64,000 bases of DNA. It comes from Escarpia spicata (Eukaryota; Annelida; Polychaeta; Sabellida; Siboglinidae). The stretch spans positions 1,516,263-1,580,262 of the forward strand of contig OZ023210.1 in NCBI GenBank assembly GCA_963995525.1, in the 5' to 3' direction. Positions 33,413-46,313 of this stretch are shown piece by piece. A program made the translations under genes and the position numbers. The notes beneath the pieces were generated by a model. It saw nothing but the letters and a program-made list of their open reading frames with translations. It did no database searches and had not been told where the DNA came from. The stretch's first letter is position 1; every line of letters begins with the position of its first letter.

Positions 33413-33842
33413 CGTGCGTACGTACGTGCATGCGCGCGTGTGTACTTGTGTGCGTGCGTATACAGTGCGTGTGTGTAGGTGCGTGTGAATAACGTTGACA
33501 ACCCCTCCTCTCCCCACAGTGTCATGGCTGCCCATCCACTGTCTGGGGATCGTCCTCGATTTCCTGAGCCCGCAGCACCTCGCCAGCCACGGCGACCTGC
33601 TCTACCTGCTCCACTCGTACGCCATGTGGCTCGGCCACGCCAACTCCGCCATCAACCCCGTGTGCTACTACATCATGAACAGTCGCTTCCGGTCGGCCGT
33701 CAGACGACAGCTCAACTCGCTGTGCTGCTGCGTGCGCCCGCCGGTACTGAGGCGGGAGCGCTGGCGGGAGCGCTGTCTGCGCGTCGAAGGCAGAAATCAC
33801 AACGAGGCATCCATCGAACCGGTGCCAGAGTCGCGAATGTAG
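28613..33842 (+). CDS. Class A (rhodopsin-type) peptide-like GPCR, two exons
   Basis: This is a seven-helix receptor of about 396 residues, encoded by 28613-29480 and 33520-33842 with a phase 1 GT-AG intron falling in helix 6. Visible hallmarks: N-glycosylation-type NET/NRS sites in the N terminus; helix 1 [14 protein letters not shown]; helix 2 [15 protein letters not shown]; the conserved Trp and Cys of the first extracellular loop (NWIYGAIMC); ERFYAIRRP at the end of helix 3 in place of DRY; helix 6 split as LFVMALLFA / VSWLPIH; and NPVCYY in helix 7 followed by a CCC palmitoylation-type site. The pattern points to a beta-group neuropeptide receptor (CCK/orexin/QRFP-like). I cannot fix the ligand or the subfamily. 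It would act at the plasma membrane through G proteins. Confidence 0.88.
29755..29822. repeat. (CA)n microsatellite in the GPCR intron
   Basis: About 34 uninterrupted CA dinucleotides, preceded by impure CA-rich sequence from 29,665 and followed by CGCACGCACG. It lies about 275 bp after the donor site. Confidence 0.95.
29823..30380 (+). other. GPCR intron, no clear feature
   Basis: Contains CAGGGGTGGATCCAGGGTTT at about 29,857-29,876, which looks like a transposon end, but I cannot find a partner end. A triplicated CTGTTGACTAC phrase follows at 30,378-30,412. Confidence 0.35.
30385..31570 (-). mobile_element. hAT-family transposase remnant (P52rIPK-like)
   Basis: On the minus strand, 31,500-31,161 reads [20 protein letters not shown] and [20 protein letters not shown], then [19 protein letters not shown]. 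The frame shifts to [22 protein letters not shown] near 31,200. Segments at 31,060-30,900 and 30,770-30,570 end with [20 protein letters not shown] and [10 protein letters not shown], which is the C-terminal hAT dimerisation region. The layout matches the hAT transposases annotated as 52-kDa repressor-like proteins. Frames are broken at least three times and no terminal repeats were located. Confidence 0.65.
31475..31565. repeat. 41-bp direct duplication
   Basis: GTGTGACACTCCACCCGTTT followed by GGTATTACACAGTCCAACAT occurs twice in tandem within the 5' side of the hAT remnant. Confidence 0.85.
31886..32330. repeat. 55-bp tandem repeat, about 8 copies
   Basis: The unit CTGATAGTGACCGATATAGC - AGCTTGTGTGGAGGGGGGTC - TACGTATTGGCAGGT recurs every 55 bp, with GATAGT/GGTAGT and a few other substitutions. 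Confidence 0.93.
32455..33310 (-). mobile_element. CR1-like LINE 3' fragment
   Basis: The minus strand reads [20 protein letters not shown], then [18 protein letters not shown] (33,270-33,110) and, after frame breaks, [20 protein letters not shown] then RKQLKTHLF (about 32,840-32,720), which is the conserved C-terminal part of CR1-type ORF2. A 3' untranslated part runs to about 32,460 with an (ATA/TAA)n-type tail. The 5' end is truncated near the TG repeat. Confidence 0.75.
33341..33480. repeat. (TG)n/(CG)n microsatellite before GPCR exon 2
   Basis: About 140 bp of TG with GCGTGC interruptions, ending about 40 bp before the acceptor of the GPCR second exon. Its Thr/His-rich and Val/Cys-rich open frames are artefacts. 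Confidence 0.93.
33520..33842 (+). CDS. GPCR exon 2 (helix 6 to C-terminal tail)
   Basis: The acceptor CTCCCCACAG ends at 33519. Two bases complete a Val codon and 106 codons run to TAG. It encodes [17 protein letters not shown], helix 7 with the NPVCYYIMN motif, and a basic tail with LCCCVRPP. The acceptor lies about 40 bp after a long TG repeat. Confidence 0.9.
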
Positions 33843-33894
33843 CGCCAGATTTTGGACAATATTTGCACTAATACGAGTGCTTGTTGATTTTGAC

Positions 33895-33900
33895 ATTAAA
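33895..33900 (+). terminator. Candidate polyadenylation signal of the GPCR gene
   Basis: ATTAAA lies 53 bp after the GPCR stop. No canonical AATAAA is closer. The real 3' end could be further downstream. Confidence 0.35.
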
Positions 33901-34798
33901 CAGAACCTTTGGGAATTGCATGGAGCCGCAGTCGTTCGAGGGAGATGAAGAAGTAGCTTAGGTATTCCGAGAAAGCCGGGAACGTTTGGTCGTGCCACTG
34001 TCTAGTGCGAATACAGCGGAATGCAGATCGCAGAGGTACTGTTTGATATTTATTTCACCCTCCTGATGAGTGAACTTACTCAATTCAAACCCAACACTGT
34101 GGACTATGTTCTCTACCATCGCATGCGAGTGTAATGCGGTTTTAAAGTAATTGAATTTTGAGCGCGATCACCGGGTGATGATGTAATTAAATGGTTTCAG
34201 CCATAATTCAACGTGTGTGATTGTGGAATCATAATTGCACGTTTGTATTGTACACAAAAACACAGTATTGTTGAGGAGAGTTTGTTCCGTCTGCAATACC
34301 ATCTGGATGGCATACACCGGTAAATAGCGAACTCCAAAGCGCCGTTCGTCGTGTAACTGCGCGTCCCATATCTAACAAATTGCATGCTGATTGGGCTCAT
34401 TTGTTTATTCCGGTCACTGCACATTCGTTTCAATTAACTTTCTTATATTCACGCATACAGTATCGGTGGAATAATCCAATAATACGAACCTTTTATTTCT
34501 TTATTGATTTTACATATTACGATTTTGCGTTGTCCCCGTGACTGGACCACGTGACTCAAAAACTGTAGTATAGCCGTACCAATGGCCTCCAACCTATTAG
34601 CTCGTTTTAGCTGCGGTTTCAGAAGATTCGCTCAAAGACACGCGTCTGCAACTGAAACATGTGGAACGTAATTATGTTATCCTTTTTTGTGGCCTAGTGG
34701 AGAGATCCGCGCCATCCACTGAGTTGTCGCTGAGGTCGCTCAATAAATCGGCCACACTGCACACAAAAGACAAAAGCCAGCATATAATTATATAATCG
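33901..34798. other. Intergenic, no gene recognised
   Basis: Ordinary AT-rich sequence without coding domain or repeat array. Confidence 0.45.
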
Positions 34799-34940
34799 AG
34801 TGTATGTGTGTGCGTGTGCGTGTGCGTGTGCGTGTGCGTGTGCGCGTGTGCGTGTGTAATCTGTGTCTTTTGTGTGTGCCTGCCTGCCTGCGTTTCTGCG
34901 TGGGTGCGTGGGTGCGTGCGTGCGTGCGTGCGTGCGTGTG
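34799..34940. repeat. (TG/CG)n microsatellite
   Basis: Alternating TGTGCG units, then TGCC and GTGCGTGC units. Long Cys/Val-rich frames across it are artefacts. Confidence 0.9.
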
Positions 34941-35059
34941 GGTATGCTAGACGGCTTGTCCCTCTGCCGCCGTATGTTCCTGGTTGTATACAACCCATTG
35001 GAAGACTTAATGTCTTTGACATTTATAATGGGTCAAGATTGTTTTACTTGTTTTAGGGT

Positions 35060-35555
35060 TTATCCTCAACATAAGTCGATTGTTCATAACGCAGTGTAAT
35101 TGTTCATAATGCAATTCAATTTGTTCATAACGCAATTCAATTTTTCAAAACGCAATTCGATTGTTCATAACGCAATTCAATTGTTCATAACACAATTCAA
35201 TTGTTCATAACGCAATTCGATTGTTCATAACGCAATTCGATTGTTCATAACGCAATTCACTTGTTCATAACGCAATTCAATTTTTCAAAACGCAATTCGA
35301 TTGTTCATAACGCAATTCAATTGTTCATAACACAATTCAATTGTTCATAACGCAATTCAATTGTTCATAACGCAATTCGATTGTTCATAACGCAATTCGA
35401 TTGTTCATAACGCAATTCACTTGTTTATAACGCAACAATTTTTGATAACACAATCCTTTTGTTCATAACGCAATGAAATTGTTCATACCACAATTCAATT
35501 GTTCGTAACGCAATCCAATTGTTCATAACGCAATTGAGTTGTTCATAACGTTTAA
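35060..35555. repeat. 20-bp tandem repeat with a 140-bp higher-order period
   Basis: The unit TTGTTCATAACGCAATTCAA recurs about 25 times with CAATTCGA/CAATTCAC variants. A seven-unit block containing the distinctive TTTTTCAAAACGCAATTCGA copy occurs twice 140 bp apart (35,141 and 35,281). Confidence 0.92.
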
Positions 35556-35559
35556 TCAA

Positions 35560-36040
35560 GGAGCGTTTACACGCGGGGGAGGTTTTACGCAATTTGCAGC
35601 AATACCGAGAAAAACTGTTCAAATGCACGTCATAGCAAACTTCATAGCAAACGTCACTACTTATGTTTATAACCTATAACAATAAGCCAAATGTCTGTCC
35701 AAGGGCAAAGGTTGTTTTACAGAGAAGTCTACAATTATACATCCTTATCGTGTGTGAAGTAATGCAGTGTCAGGCAATGTATAACATGTATTATTAAGTA
35801 ACTTTGTATTGTTGTTGCTTGCACTATACAAACTAATGCTGTAACACTTAGTGGTGTCATTAAAAATCGCATGTGTACTGACATAAATTACTGACAACTG
35901 GGTAAGTCTTTACTACAATGAATTGAGACAAAATATAGGGGGGTATACAAATGCATAAGATTTTTCGTCAGTATACCATTTTTTCTAACATAGTAGATCA
36001 TTTTAGTTAATAGAAACTGTATTATTCTGTTTTTGAAAAA
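35560..36040. other. Intergenic, no gene recognised
   Basis: AT-rich sequence. The last 60 bp (GAAAAATAAACATACTGATTGATTGATTG) looks like the 3' tail of a LINE, which may have seeded the following TTGA repeat. Confidence 0.4.
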
Positions 36041-36044
36041 TAAA

Positions 36045-38380
<2,336 letters not shown>

Positions 38381-39120
38381 CGTTTACGAACACTCACGTA
38401 AAATGTATGTGTCTTTGTTAATGATGCATCATCCGAAAGGTGGATATTTTTGCTAGAAATCTTAATTACCGCTTATCTCACGACGTATTGACCAGTAAGT
38501 CATGACACTAGTTGTTGACGTAACAGTGTCTCTGGCATACCCAGATCTCGGCGGAAGTCGTTTGCAAAACGGGCATTGTGTCGCGGTACCTCCTGGCGTG
38601 ATCAGGAGGCTGCGACGAAAATACGGCTGTTTACACGACAATGCTGTGGTTGCCTCTGTGTTGCAGGATTATACTGGCCGACCTCGAGTGAACGTTCGTG
38701 TAAGTGAATGATGAACAATAGACACCATTAGCTAACGCAATAAGTACAAACCTGACGCCAAAAACATACGCCAACTGCAAAGTTAATTAAGTTCTACGTC
38801 ACAGATTTTGCGATCCAATCAGAAGTTTACGTGGAATATGCAGTTCGACTTCGCGTATGAACGCCAAACATGGATATTTCGCTTAAGTACAAACGCTGAC
38901 TTATTTCCTACATAAATAGTTATGGTAATTCAAATGTAACTATACAGAATAATATATACACCTTTTAGAAACATATGCTTATAAAGAAAGTTGAGTTATA
39001 AATTACATGTATGCATGTTTGACGATTTAAAAAAAGACCCACGACGTGCTTTGCAGCGAGGCAGCGAGGCGCAATAACAGTGCAATACACATTTGTTTAT
39101 TGGACCTCACATGCTTAGCT
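38381..39120. other. Intergenic, no gene recognised
   Basis: No coding domain or repeat array is visible. Confidence 0.45.
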
Positions 39121-39124
39121 TAGG

Positions 39125-42100
39125 CTTTTGGAATTGGAATTTGGAATTGGAACAATTTATTCGACAATAAACAAACAAAAGCACACATTGCAGCACACAT
39201 TTTTACAATAGTTAGTCTATGTCGGGAGACTCTCACTAAGGCTCAAAAGCCGCTAGCGTGAGAGCCACCCACGGGAAGAGAATATTTACTGCAAGTAGTC
39301 AATTTAACATAGTAAATGATTATTCAGTAGACTACTTTTATGTCATTCATATCCGTATTCTCCCACCGTGGTGCACACAGTAAAAATATGAAGTGATTTG
39401 GTAGAATATACACAAGGTCGCCATAATCCAGCACAATAATTATGAGCCTACATGTGATTTATGAATGGCTGTTTCATTTCATAGAAAAGCACTTCATTGG
39501 AGAACAGAATACCATGCTCGGTTTAGACAAAATTATAGTTTACTTTTAGTCGCAATTGCTTCGTACATTATGAAAGACAAGACACGACACAAATACTAAA
39601 AGGTTAGTATAGGCGGAGACAGGTTAGATCTTCATAACCAGGGCTGCTCTGGTTCGGGAATACACCTAGAAATCGGCATATTAGTAAAAAGAGGATACAA
39701 TTAAGAAATCTTTGTGGTTTCGCATCAATTTATGCAAATACAAGCATGTAGGCAGTTTATTATATAATAAAAAGTATTCACTTTCTAAAATTACAGATTA
39801 TTGTTTTGCCTACATATATAGCAATTTGCAATTGTGCAAGTCTCTTGGTATTGATCCAATAGATATTTCTTCAGATATAAAGAGAAACCGTGAAGACTAT
39901 GAGTATTGACTTTTTCCGTAATTCTAGGTGGCATATTTCTGAGTAGAGTTGGCAAGTAGTATCTTATACATTTTCTGGCTCGGGAGGTTCGGCTGTACGG
40001 AATAGAGATGTAATGACTTTGCCTAGTGTGATGGCCATGGTGTGTGGTATTTAGTGAAAATAAAGATTTACAGTAAGAAGGAACTATACTATTCACAAAT
40101 TTGTGATAAAATATAAGACATTTTTGCGTGTCGACCTTCAATAACTTTAGTGATTTCATTAGAGGTTCTGTGTGGGAATTATATTCGCTGTGGGTTATAA
40201 TTCTTATCGCCTTTTTCTGCAATTTCGAAATTCTTTTTGAATTAAAGCCCCACAATAAAATACTATAATTGAAGTGTGGCGCAATTAAGGAATTGTACAT
40301 TATCTTTAGAGCACATGTAGGTAAGAAGTGCTTTAACTTATTTAAAATACCAAGAGTTCTTTATATTTTAATGGCAATTTTATCAATGTGTGCTGTCCAA
40401 TCTAATGTTTCATGGATAGTTGTGCCTAAGAAGTTAAATTCTTGAACACGATCAATGTGTTGGTCATCTATTTTTAACGTTAATTCGATACGCGCGGTAA
40501 TGCGTTGAGGAAAATGAAACAACATATATTTAGTCTTACTAGCATTAAGAGACAGTTTGTTTACTGATAACCATTCACTTATTTTTTCCAATTCCTTATT
40601 TATGTTGATGCTTAAAGTAATGTTATCAAACACATCTGAAGTAGATTGGAAGGAACAGAGTGGACCAATCAGGGTAGTGTCATCGGCGTATAATATCGCA
40701 TTAAATTTATCACTGGCGTAATGAATATCATTTATATATAAGATGAATAACAATGGTCCCAATATGGAACCCTGGGGGACACCTGTAGAGATGGGTAATT
40801 TATTGGATATTACATCACCGAATTGTACAAATTGAAGCCTATTAGTAAGATAACTGATTAGCCAGTGTAACGGTGTCTTGTTTATGCCGTAGTGTTCAAG
40901 TTTTTTAAATAAAATAGAGTGGTCTAGTGTATCGAATGCTTTTGAGAGGTCTAAAAAAATGAATATAGGAATATTACCCTTGTCTAAGCTTTGTAAAAGA
41001 GTGTCTGTCATTTCCCGTGTAGCCATCTCCGTAGAATGTGCTTTTCTAAAACCATACTGACTTTTAAATAATATTTCATTTGTAGTTAAATACTCATATA
41101 GTTGGTTATACACAATTCAAGACTTTGGAGATAGACGGCAGCAACGAGATTGGCCTGTAATTATCTGGCATCGTTTTATCGTTTTGAGATAGACGGCAGC
41201 AACGAGATTGGCCTGTAATTATCTGGCATCGTTTTATCGTTTTGAGATAGACGGCAGCAACGAGATTGGCCTGTGATTATCTGGCATCGTTTTATCGTTT
41301 TTCTTATACAGAGGAATAACTTTTGCAATTTTTAGTTTATGTGAGAAAATTCCTGTGGTGAGCGATTGGTTAATTATGAGAGACAAAGTTTTGACAATTA
41401 GCGGGCTGATTTTCTTTAGCATATTTATGGAGATTGAGTCATGTCCTGCACTATTTTTGGGGTCGAATTCCTTTACAACTGACAATATGTATTTTTCTGT
41501 AACATGTTTGAATATAAAAGTGAACTGAGATTTGTCCTTTAGATAGCTGGTAAATGCTCTATGTTGTCTATTAAAGGATATCTTTTCTGCCACTTAATTG
41601 CCAATATTTACAAAGAATTCATTAAATGCATGCGCAATTTCCCTTTTGTCCGAGATATGTATTCCGTTTATATAAAACAAATTAGGAAATTCAAATTGCT
41701 TATAGTTTTTATTTAAGAGTTGTTTAATGGTGTACCAAGTTTTTCTTATGTTAGATTTATATTGATTGAATAGGTTTGTGTAGTGAATACGTTTCACTTC
41801 TCTGATAGCTCTTAAGATATTTTTTATAAACGCGAAGATTTATCAATGACGCATTGTAAGATATTTCATTGTGCGCAGTCTGTTTTAATTTGCGATACAG
41901 TATGTCTTTATGTTTTATTGAGTTGATTATTTGTGTTTGTACTTATTGTATCTAACAGTTTTTGCAGGAAAATGACAGTCATATAGTCGGGAGAGTAGTT
42001 AGTGTTTGGATCAGATAGCTCATTTAGATTTAATTGATCCATGATGCACGATTGCCTTACAGATTCATAATATTGTGTTGTTGCCTTTTCATTGTTTGTC

Positions 42101-43040
42101 CTGATTGTCACCCATTTGGGAGCACTTTGTTTGGATAACAGTATATCGGTAATTATGAAATATGGTAAATGATCGGATATGTTGTTCATAATTATACCTG
42201 CTGTGGAAGCAGTAGTGGCATTTGAAATCTTACAGAATATCTGGTCAATTAGTGCGCAGCTTTTTCGAGAGAAACGAGTCGGCAAGGTAATTTTTGGATA
42301 AAATCCATTGGTACAGAATAAATCAAAATAGTCGCCGACTTTTTGTTTGCTGTTTACTTTCAACAGGTCAATGTTAAAGTCGCCTGTTATTATAGTTTCT
42401 GCATTTTCCTTTCCCAATTTTGAAAGTATCGGTGCAAATTCTTCTATAAATGTAGATATACTTTGTTCATTATTATTTAGCTTAGGCGGTCTATATATGT
42501 TTCCTATTGTGATGTTTTTATTTAGATTTGCACCAAATACATTAATAAAAAGCCCCTTCCAAACATCGGATGAGTCATATAATTGTCTTACAATGTATGA
42601 ATAACGTACATGTAAATATATTAGTAAACCTCCATGACCGGAGCATTTTTTGCCTTGATGAATGATGTTGTAATTTGGTAATTTATATTGAGATAAGTCT
42701 GCGTCATCAGAAAGCCAGCTTTCCTGCAAACATATGGCACTGAAACCGATGTTTGTATTGATTAACTCTAGTAAGAGTGGGTAGATGTAGTTAAATTTTG
42801 AATTTATGCTTTGAACATTTAAGCTGAAAATAGTAAACTTATCTATAGTAGTGACGAGAGCGTCTTTTAAGTCTGTGGTGTCTATATAAGGTGAGTGAGT
42901 AAGTATTGTTAAGTCATCTAATTTATCATCTGCATCGCCGAGAAGCTGTATTAGATTATTTGCAATCGAACCTCCATAGTTTGATAGTATTCCGTCCTCC
43001 AAAGAATTATTATTTAAATTGTACGCCATATACTGCATGG
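39125..43040 (-). mobile_element. Near-complete non-LTR retrotransposon (endonuclease + RT), minus strand
   Basis: ORF2 reads in order on the minus strand. The endonuclease (43,038-41,908) contains FSLNVQSINSKFNYIYPLLL, CLQESW, IGNIYRPPKLNNNE, IITGDFNIDLL and NNISDHLPYF. A linker (41,797-41,234) contains FDPKNSAGHDSISINMLKKI. The RT (41,113-40,361) contains SQYGFRKAHSTEMA, FLDLSKAFDTLDH, STGVPQGSILGP and LYADDTTLIG. The C-terminal domain (40,300-39,791) contains SLIAPHFNYSILLWGFNSKR. Frames break at about 41,900, 41,594 and 41,230 (tandem triplication). The 3' end at 39,125-39,150 is an (ATTCCA)-type tail. It is related to the + strand LINE that starts beside it at 43.15 kb. Confidence 0.85.
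41129..41300. repeat. 60-bp tandem triplication within the minus-strand LINE
   Basis: AGATAGACGGCAGCAACGAG - ATTGGCCTGTAATTATCTGG - CATCGTTTTATCGTTTTG is present three times at about 41,129, 41,185 and 41,245. It lies between the linker and RT parts and disrupts ORF2. Confidence 0.9.
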
Positions 43041-43144
43041 CTAAGCGCAGCTATATACCATATTGTAACACATGTCTATGTAATGTTTATTTAGCCCACA
43101 CAGATTGCTATATGGGCCTACTATGTACTGTATATTAACCTAAA

Positions 43145-45083
43145 GTTATTTATTTATTTGGTAAACGTTGAGTCTTTGGTTGCATTATGCGACTACAAAA
43201 ATAAATACATCACTGCGATCGACGACTTACCACCGCGGCGTGACGGCAAGCGGCCGATCATCGTACAACTTCATTCTGCTGAAAAGAAGACCGAGATTAT
43301 GATGACGTGGGGTACGTTGAAAGGAACTGACATTTATTTGAACGACCACCTATCAACGTTGAACAGCGAACTGTTCAGACAAGCGAGACAGCTGAAGAGG
43401 GATAACGAGATCCACAGCGCGTGGACACAGAACTGTTGTGTTTACATCAAGGTACGTGATGACGGACAAAAACGTAAAGTGAAGACTCTCGCTGATTTGA
43501 CGAGGGTCTGAGCAGTGCTTACCGAACAGTATTTACGGCTATGTTGTTTTTGTTGGCGTTGTGCATCTACTATATTACTGTTGCACACTGCATGACTTTG
43601 TCTTTGATGTCTGATTCCACCGAAATGAACTTTACTACTACTACTGCAGTATTTGTTCATGTTGTCTGTATTAGAGTTGTACACACAAGCGTGAACTTTT
43701 TTAACGATTTTCTTAACGCTATGTCAACATTCGTTTTATCTATGTTAATGTTATTGCATAGGCTCACTTACAAAATGTTATCAAAGAACTTTATAATACC
43801 TTTGATGTTTTCTATAAAGCATTTCACGTTTTTGTTATATGCTTTTTTGCTGATATTTACTCTTGAGCGAACTGCTCCACATGAAATGACGTATTTAAAT
43901 AGTGCAATTTCATATTATTTACATTTTAGTCTACAGGTATATATATCGATATACAGTCAATATTCACGTTGTTTTCAATGTTTTGACATTTTCTTTTCAC
44001 TACATTTAGTGTTAGTTATTTTTCATTTTTATTTTTGGGACAGTGCATTATATTTATAGAATTTCCCCAAAGCTTAGTGTCTATGCAATAATCATTTTGT
44101 GTTTTGTTCAATATACTTACGTTATTCTCACTCTACGTTCATGTTGTGGCAGTACATATGCTGTAATTTATTTCACGCATCTTGTGCTGATGCAATAAGT
44201 ACATTGTGTTATATTTGCATGCGGAATATTCGTAATATTCTCTTTTACAAAATGTATTTGTATTATGCTCAGGGTATAGCTTGTGCAGCTCTTTCGCAAC
44301 GTCTAGTCTATGTTTATATGTTGTGTCTTATAAACATAGAGCACTATTGTTTATTCAATTTTCCAATATGATTGATAACAATTATTTCTTAGCGCTATTT
44401 GGTGGTCTAGAGAAAAATTCTCTCTATCACATATTAAAAACGGATGAAATGAACAACGATGAGGATATTGAACAATTTCAACATTCAGCTTATGTTGACG
44501 ATGTTAATTTAATAAACAATTTAACGAACAAGCAAAGCAAATTTATTTTGGTAAGCCTAAACTGTCAGAGTTTAAATACAAAAATTGAAGAAATTAAAAT
44601 AAAGATAGAGACATTTAGAAGTAGTGGTTGTGACATTAGTGCTGTGTGTTTACAGGAAACATGGCTTCTTTATTTCAAATAGATGGATATAAAATTATTA
44701 ATATGCCAAGGCAAAATCTATAGTGCACATGCTGGCTTGGCAATCTACCTCAGCAACAAATGCAATTACAAATCTGCAAAAATCCATCCTAATACAGACA
44801 CTTGGGAAGGTCAATATATTGAAACAACATGTTGTGCCATGAAGAAAAAAATAATTCTTGGAAATATATTAGATCACCTAGAAATATAATTGAAAATTAC
44901 CGTATATTTACGAATATATAACGAATTTGCATCAAATTTATTTGATTTACAAAAATCTAAAAGTGAAATAATAATTGCAGGAGATTACAATATTGACTTG
45001 CTTAACATTAACGAAAAACCCATAATATGTGAATATTTAGATGAAATAATTTCATATGGTTTATTCCCTAAAAGTACCATGCC
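43145..45083 (+). mobile_element. Plus-strand LINE, 5' part (ORF1 remnant and endonuclease), split by a Polinton
   Basis: An ORF1-like segment at 43,158-43,511 reads RRDGKRPIIVQLHSAEKKTE, then GTDIYLNDHLSTLNSELFRQ and QNCCVYIKVRDD, the RRM/C-terminal-like region of non-LTR ORF1 proteins. It lacks an initiating ATG, so it is truncated. A weak, AT-rich spacer follows (43,512-44,367). ORF2 starts near 44,368 (MIDNNYFLALFGGLEKNSLY) with SLNCQSLNTKIEEIKI and CLQETW, has in-frame stops near 44,680 and 44,888, and reaches IAGDYNIDLLNI and the LFPKSTMP site at 45,083, where the Polinton interrupts it. Confidence 0.8.
45078..45083. repeat. Left 6-bp target site duplication of the Polinton
   Basis: CATGCC immediately precedes the AGTA... 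terminus. The right flank at 56,864-56,869 is CACGCC, five of six identical. Both fall at the same point of the interrupted LINE coding sequence. Confidence 0.75.
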
Positions 45084-46313
45084 AGTAGTAATGTAGGTTA
45101 ATCAGCGTAGGCAACATCCGTTTTTCCGTTGAGCAAGAGCAAGAGCAAAAGTACCCGGATGTAAGTCAATGTCAAAGGTCAAACGGCGCCAACTGGCGGA
45201 TAGATCATGACCTAAAAACAGCGCCACCTAGCGGAAGTTTTATAAACTAAATCCACCTAGCTGATTTTTAAAGAACTAAAATAGCGCCACCTAGCGGGAT
45301 TTTTATCAACTAAATTCCATCCTAGCGGATAGGTCATGAACTACAAGTGGTGCTACGTAGCGGTTAAGTTGTGAAGTAAATGTTCGAGTGCTGCCAAAAT
45401 TCGTGTTTCTTGCACGCTTGCGTGCAATAGAGCCCCCTGACGGATAGATCAGGAACTACAAACATCATCCCTGTCTTATATGTCATAGGTTGTCGACCAT
45501 TTGTTTAGGTGTAGGCCTCTCCTAACCTATACATTTACAACTTTAACATAGGTCCAAACCTGACGAATCGGTAGAGAACTAGTAAAATAAGTCAAACTAG
45601 CTTTGTTTAGTCATTTCTGGTTACCATACAGATCTACGACCTTCCCATCACCCTTTCTGTAAAATTTTGCCTATCAATGTCTCTTATTACCAGCATACAT
45701 CGACTGCTTCCTGTGTTAACAAAGACGTGTTTGTAAATTTTTGCGTATCTATGTATGTTATTAATGACATACGTGAAGTGATTCCTGAACATGTAACATT
45801 CTTTGAGACATCTTTATCAACAAAATCAAGGTCTCAGGACATGTTTGTTTGTTGCAAGCGTTAGCGTGCGCACCCTGTATGACGTTATTTAACTGCTATG
45901 CGCAGTAATTTTGTAAGCGAGGTGAGTTAGTTAAACAGGTAGTGCTTTGGTTAGTCATAGTTTTGAACTTGTGCATATGTAATGTAATCCCTTCATGTGA
46001 CGTCATGGTCAGTGACATCATTAAACTGCTACGCGCAGTAATTTTGTACGCGAGGTGAGTTGGTCAAGAAGGTAGTGATTTGGTTAGACCTTGTTTTGAA
46101 CTTGCGCGTATGTAATGTAATCCCTTCATGTGACGTCGTGATGCAGTGACATCGTTAAAACTTAGCAGTTCGTGTTTTTGAATTTTCTACAATCCGTGAT
46201 CTTTCGGCACGCCCACATGACTTTTCGGCACATTTACTAACTATATAAGCGCGGTGTTTTACCAATCGGACCGTCATTCGTACCACGACGACAGCACGGC
46301 TAACATCATCATC
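45084..46313. repeat. Left terminal inverted repeat and subterminal region of the Polinton
   Basis: The first 120 bp match the inverted right end closely (AAAAGTACCCGGATGTA, GTCAA.GTCAAAGGTCAA). Further in, the match is patchy. It contains copies of GCGCCACCTAGCGG (45,221 and 45,284) in a degenerate repeat with TTTTTATNAACTAAA, and an approximately 130-bp tandem duplication (about 45,890-46,018 and 46,019-46,150: CTGCTAYGCGCAGTAATTTT...CCCTTCATGTGACGTC). Homology resumes strongly from about 46,175 through the promoter and gene. Confidence 0.8.
46242..46249 (+). promoter_or_regulatory. TATA box of the left Polinton module
   Basis: TATATAAG lies 72 bp before the ATG at 46,314. The same TATATAAGCGCGGTGTTTTA stretch precedes the right-end gene in inverted orientation, so the promoter is conserved between the two copies. 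Confidence 0.65.

Noticed and set aside
43541..44059. 172-codon hydrophobic frame as a membrane protein
   Set aside because: It lies in the AT-rich spacer between LINE ORF1 and ORF2, has no recognisable domain, and its hydrophobicity follows from T-rich sequence.
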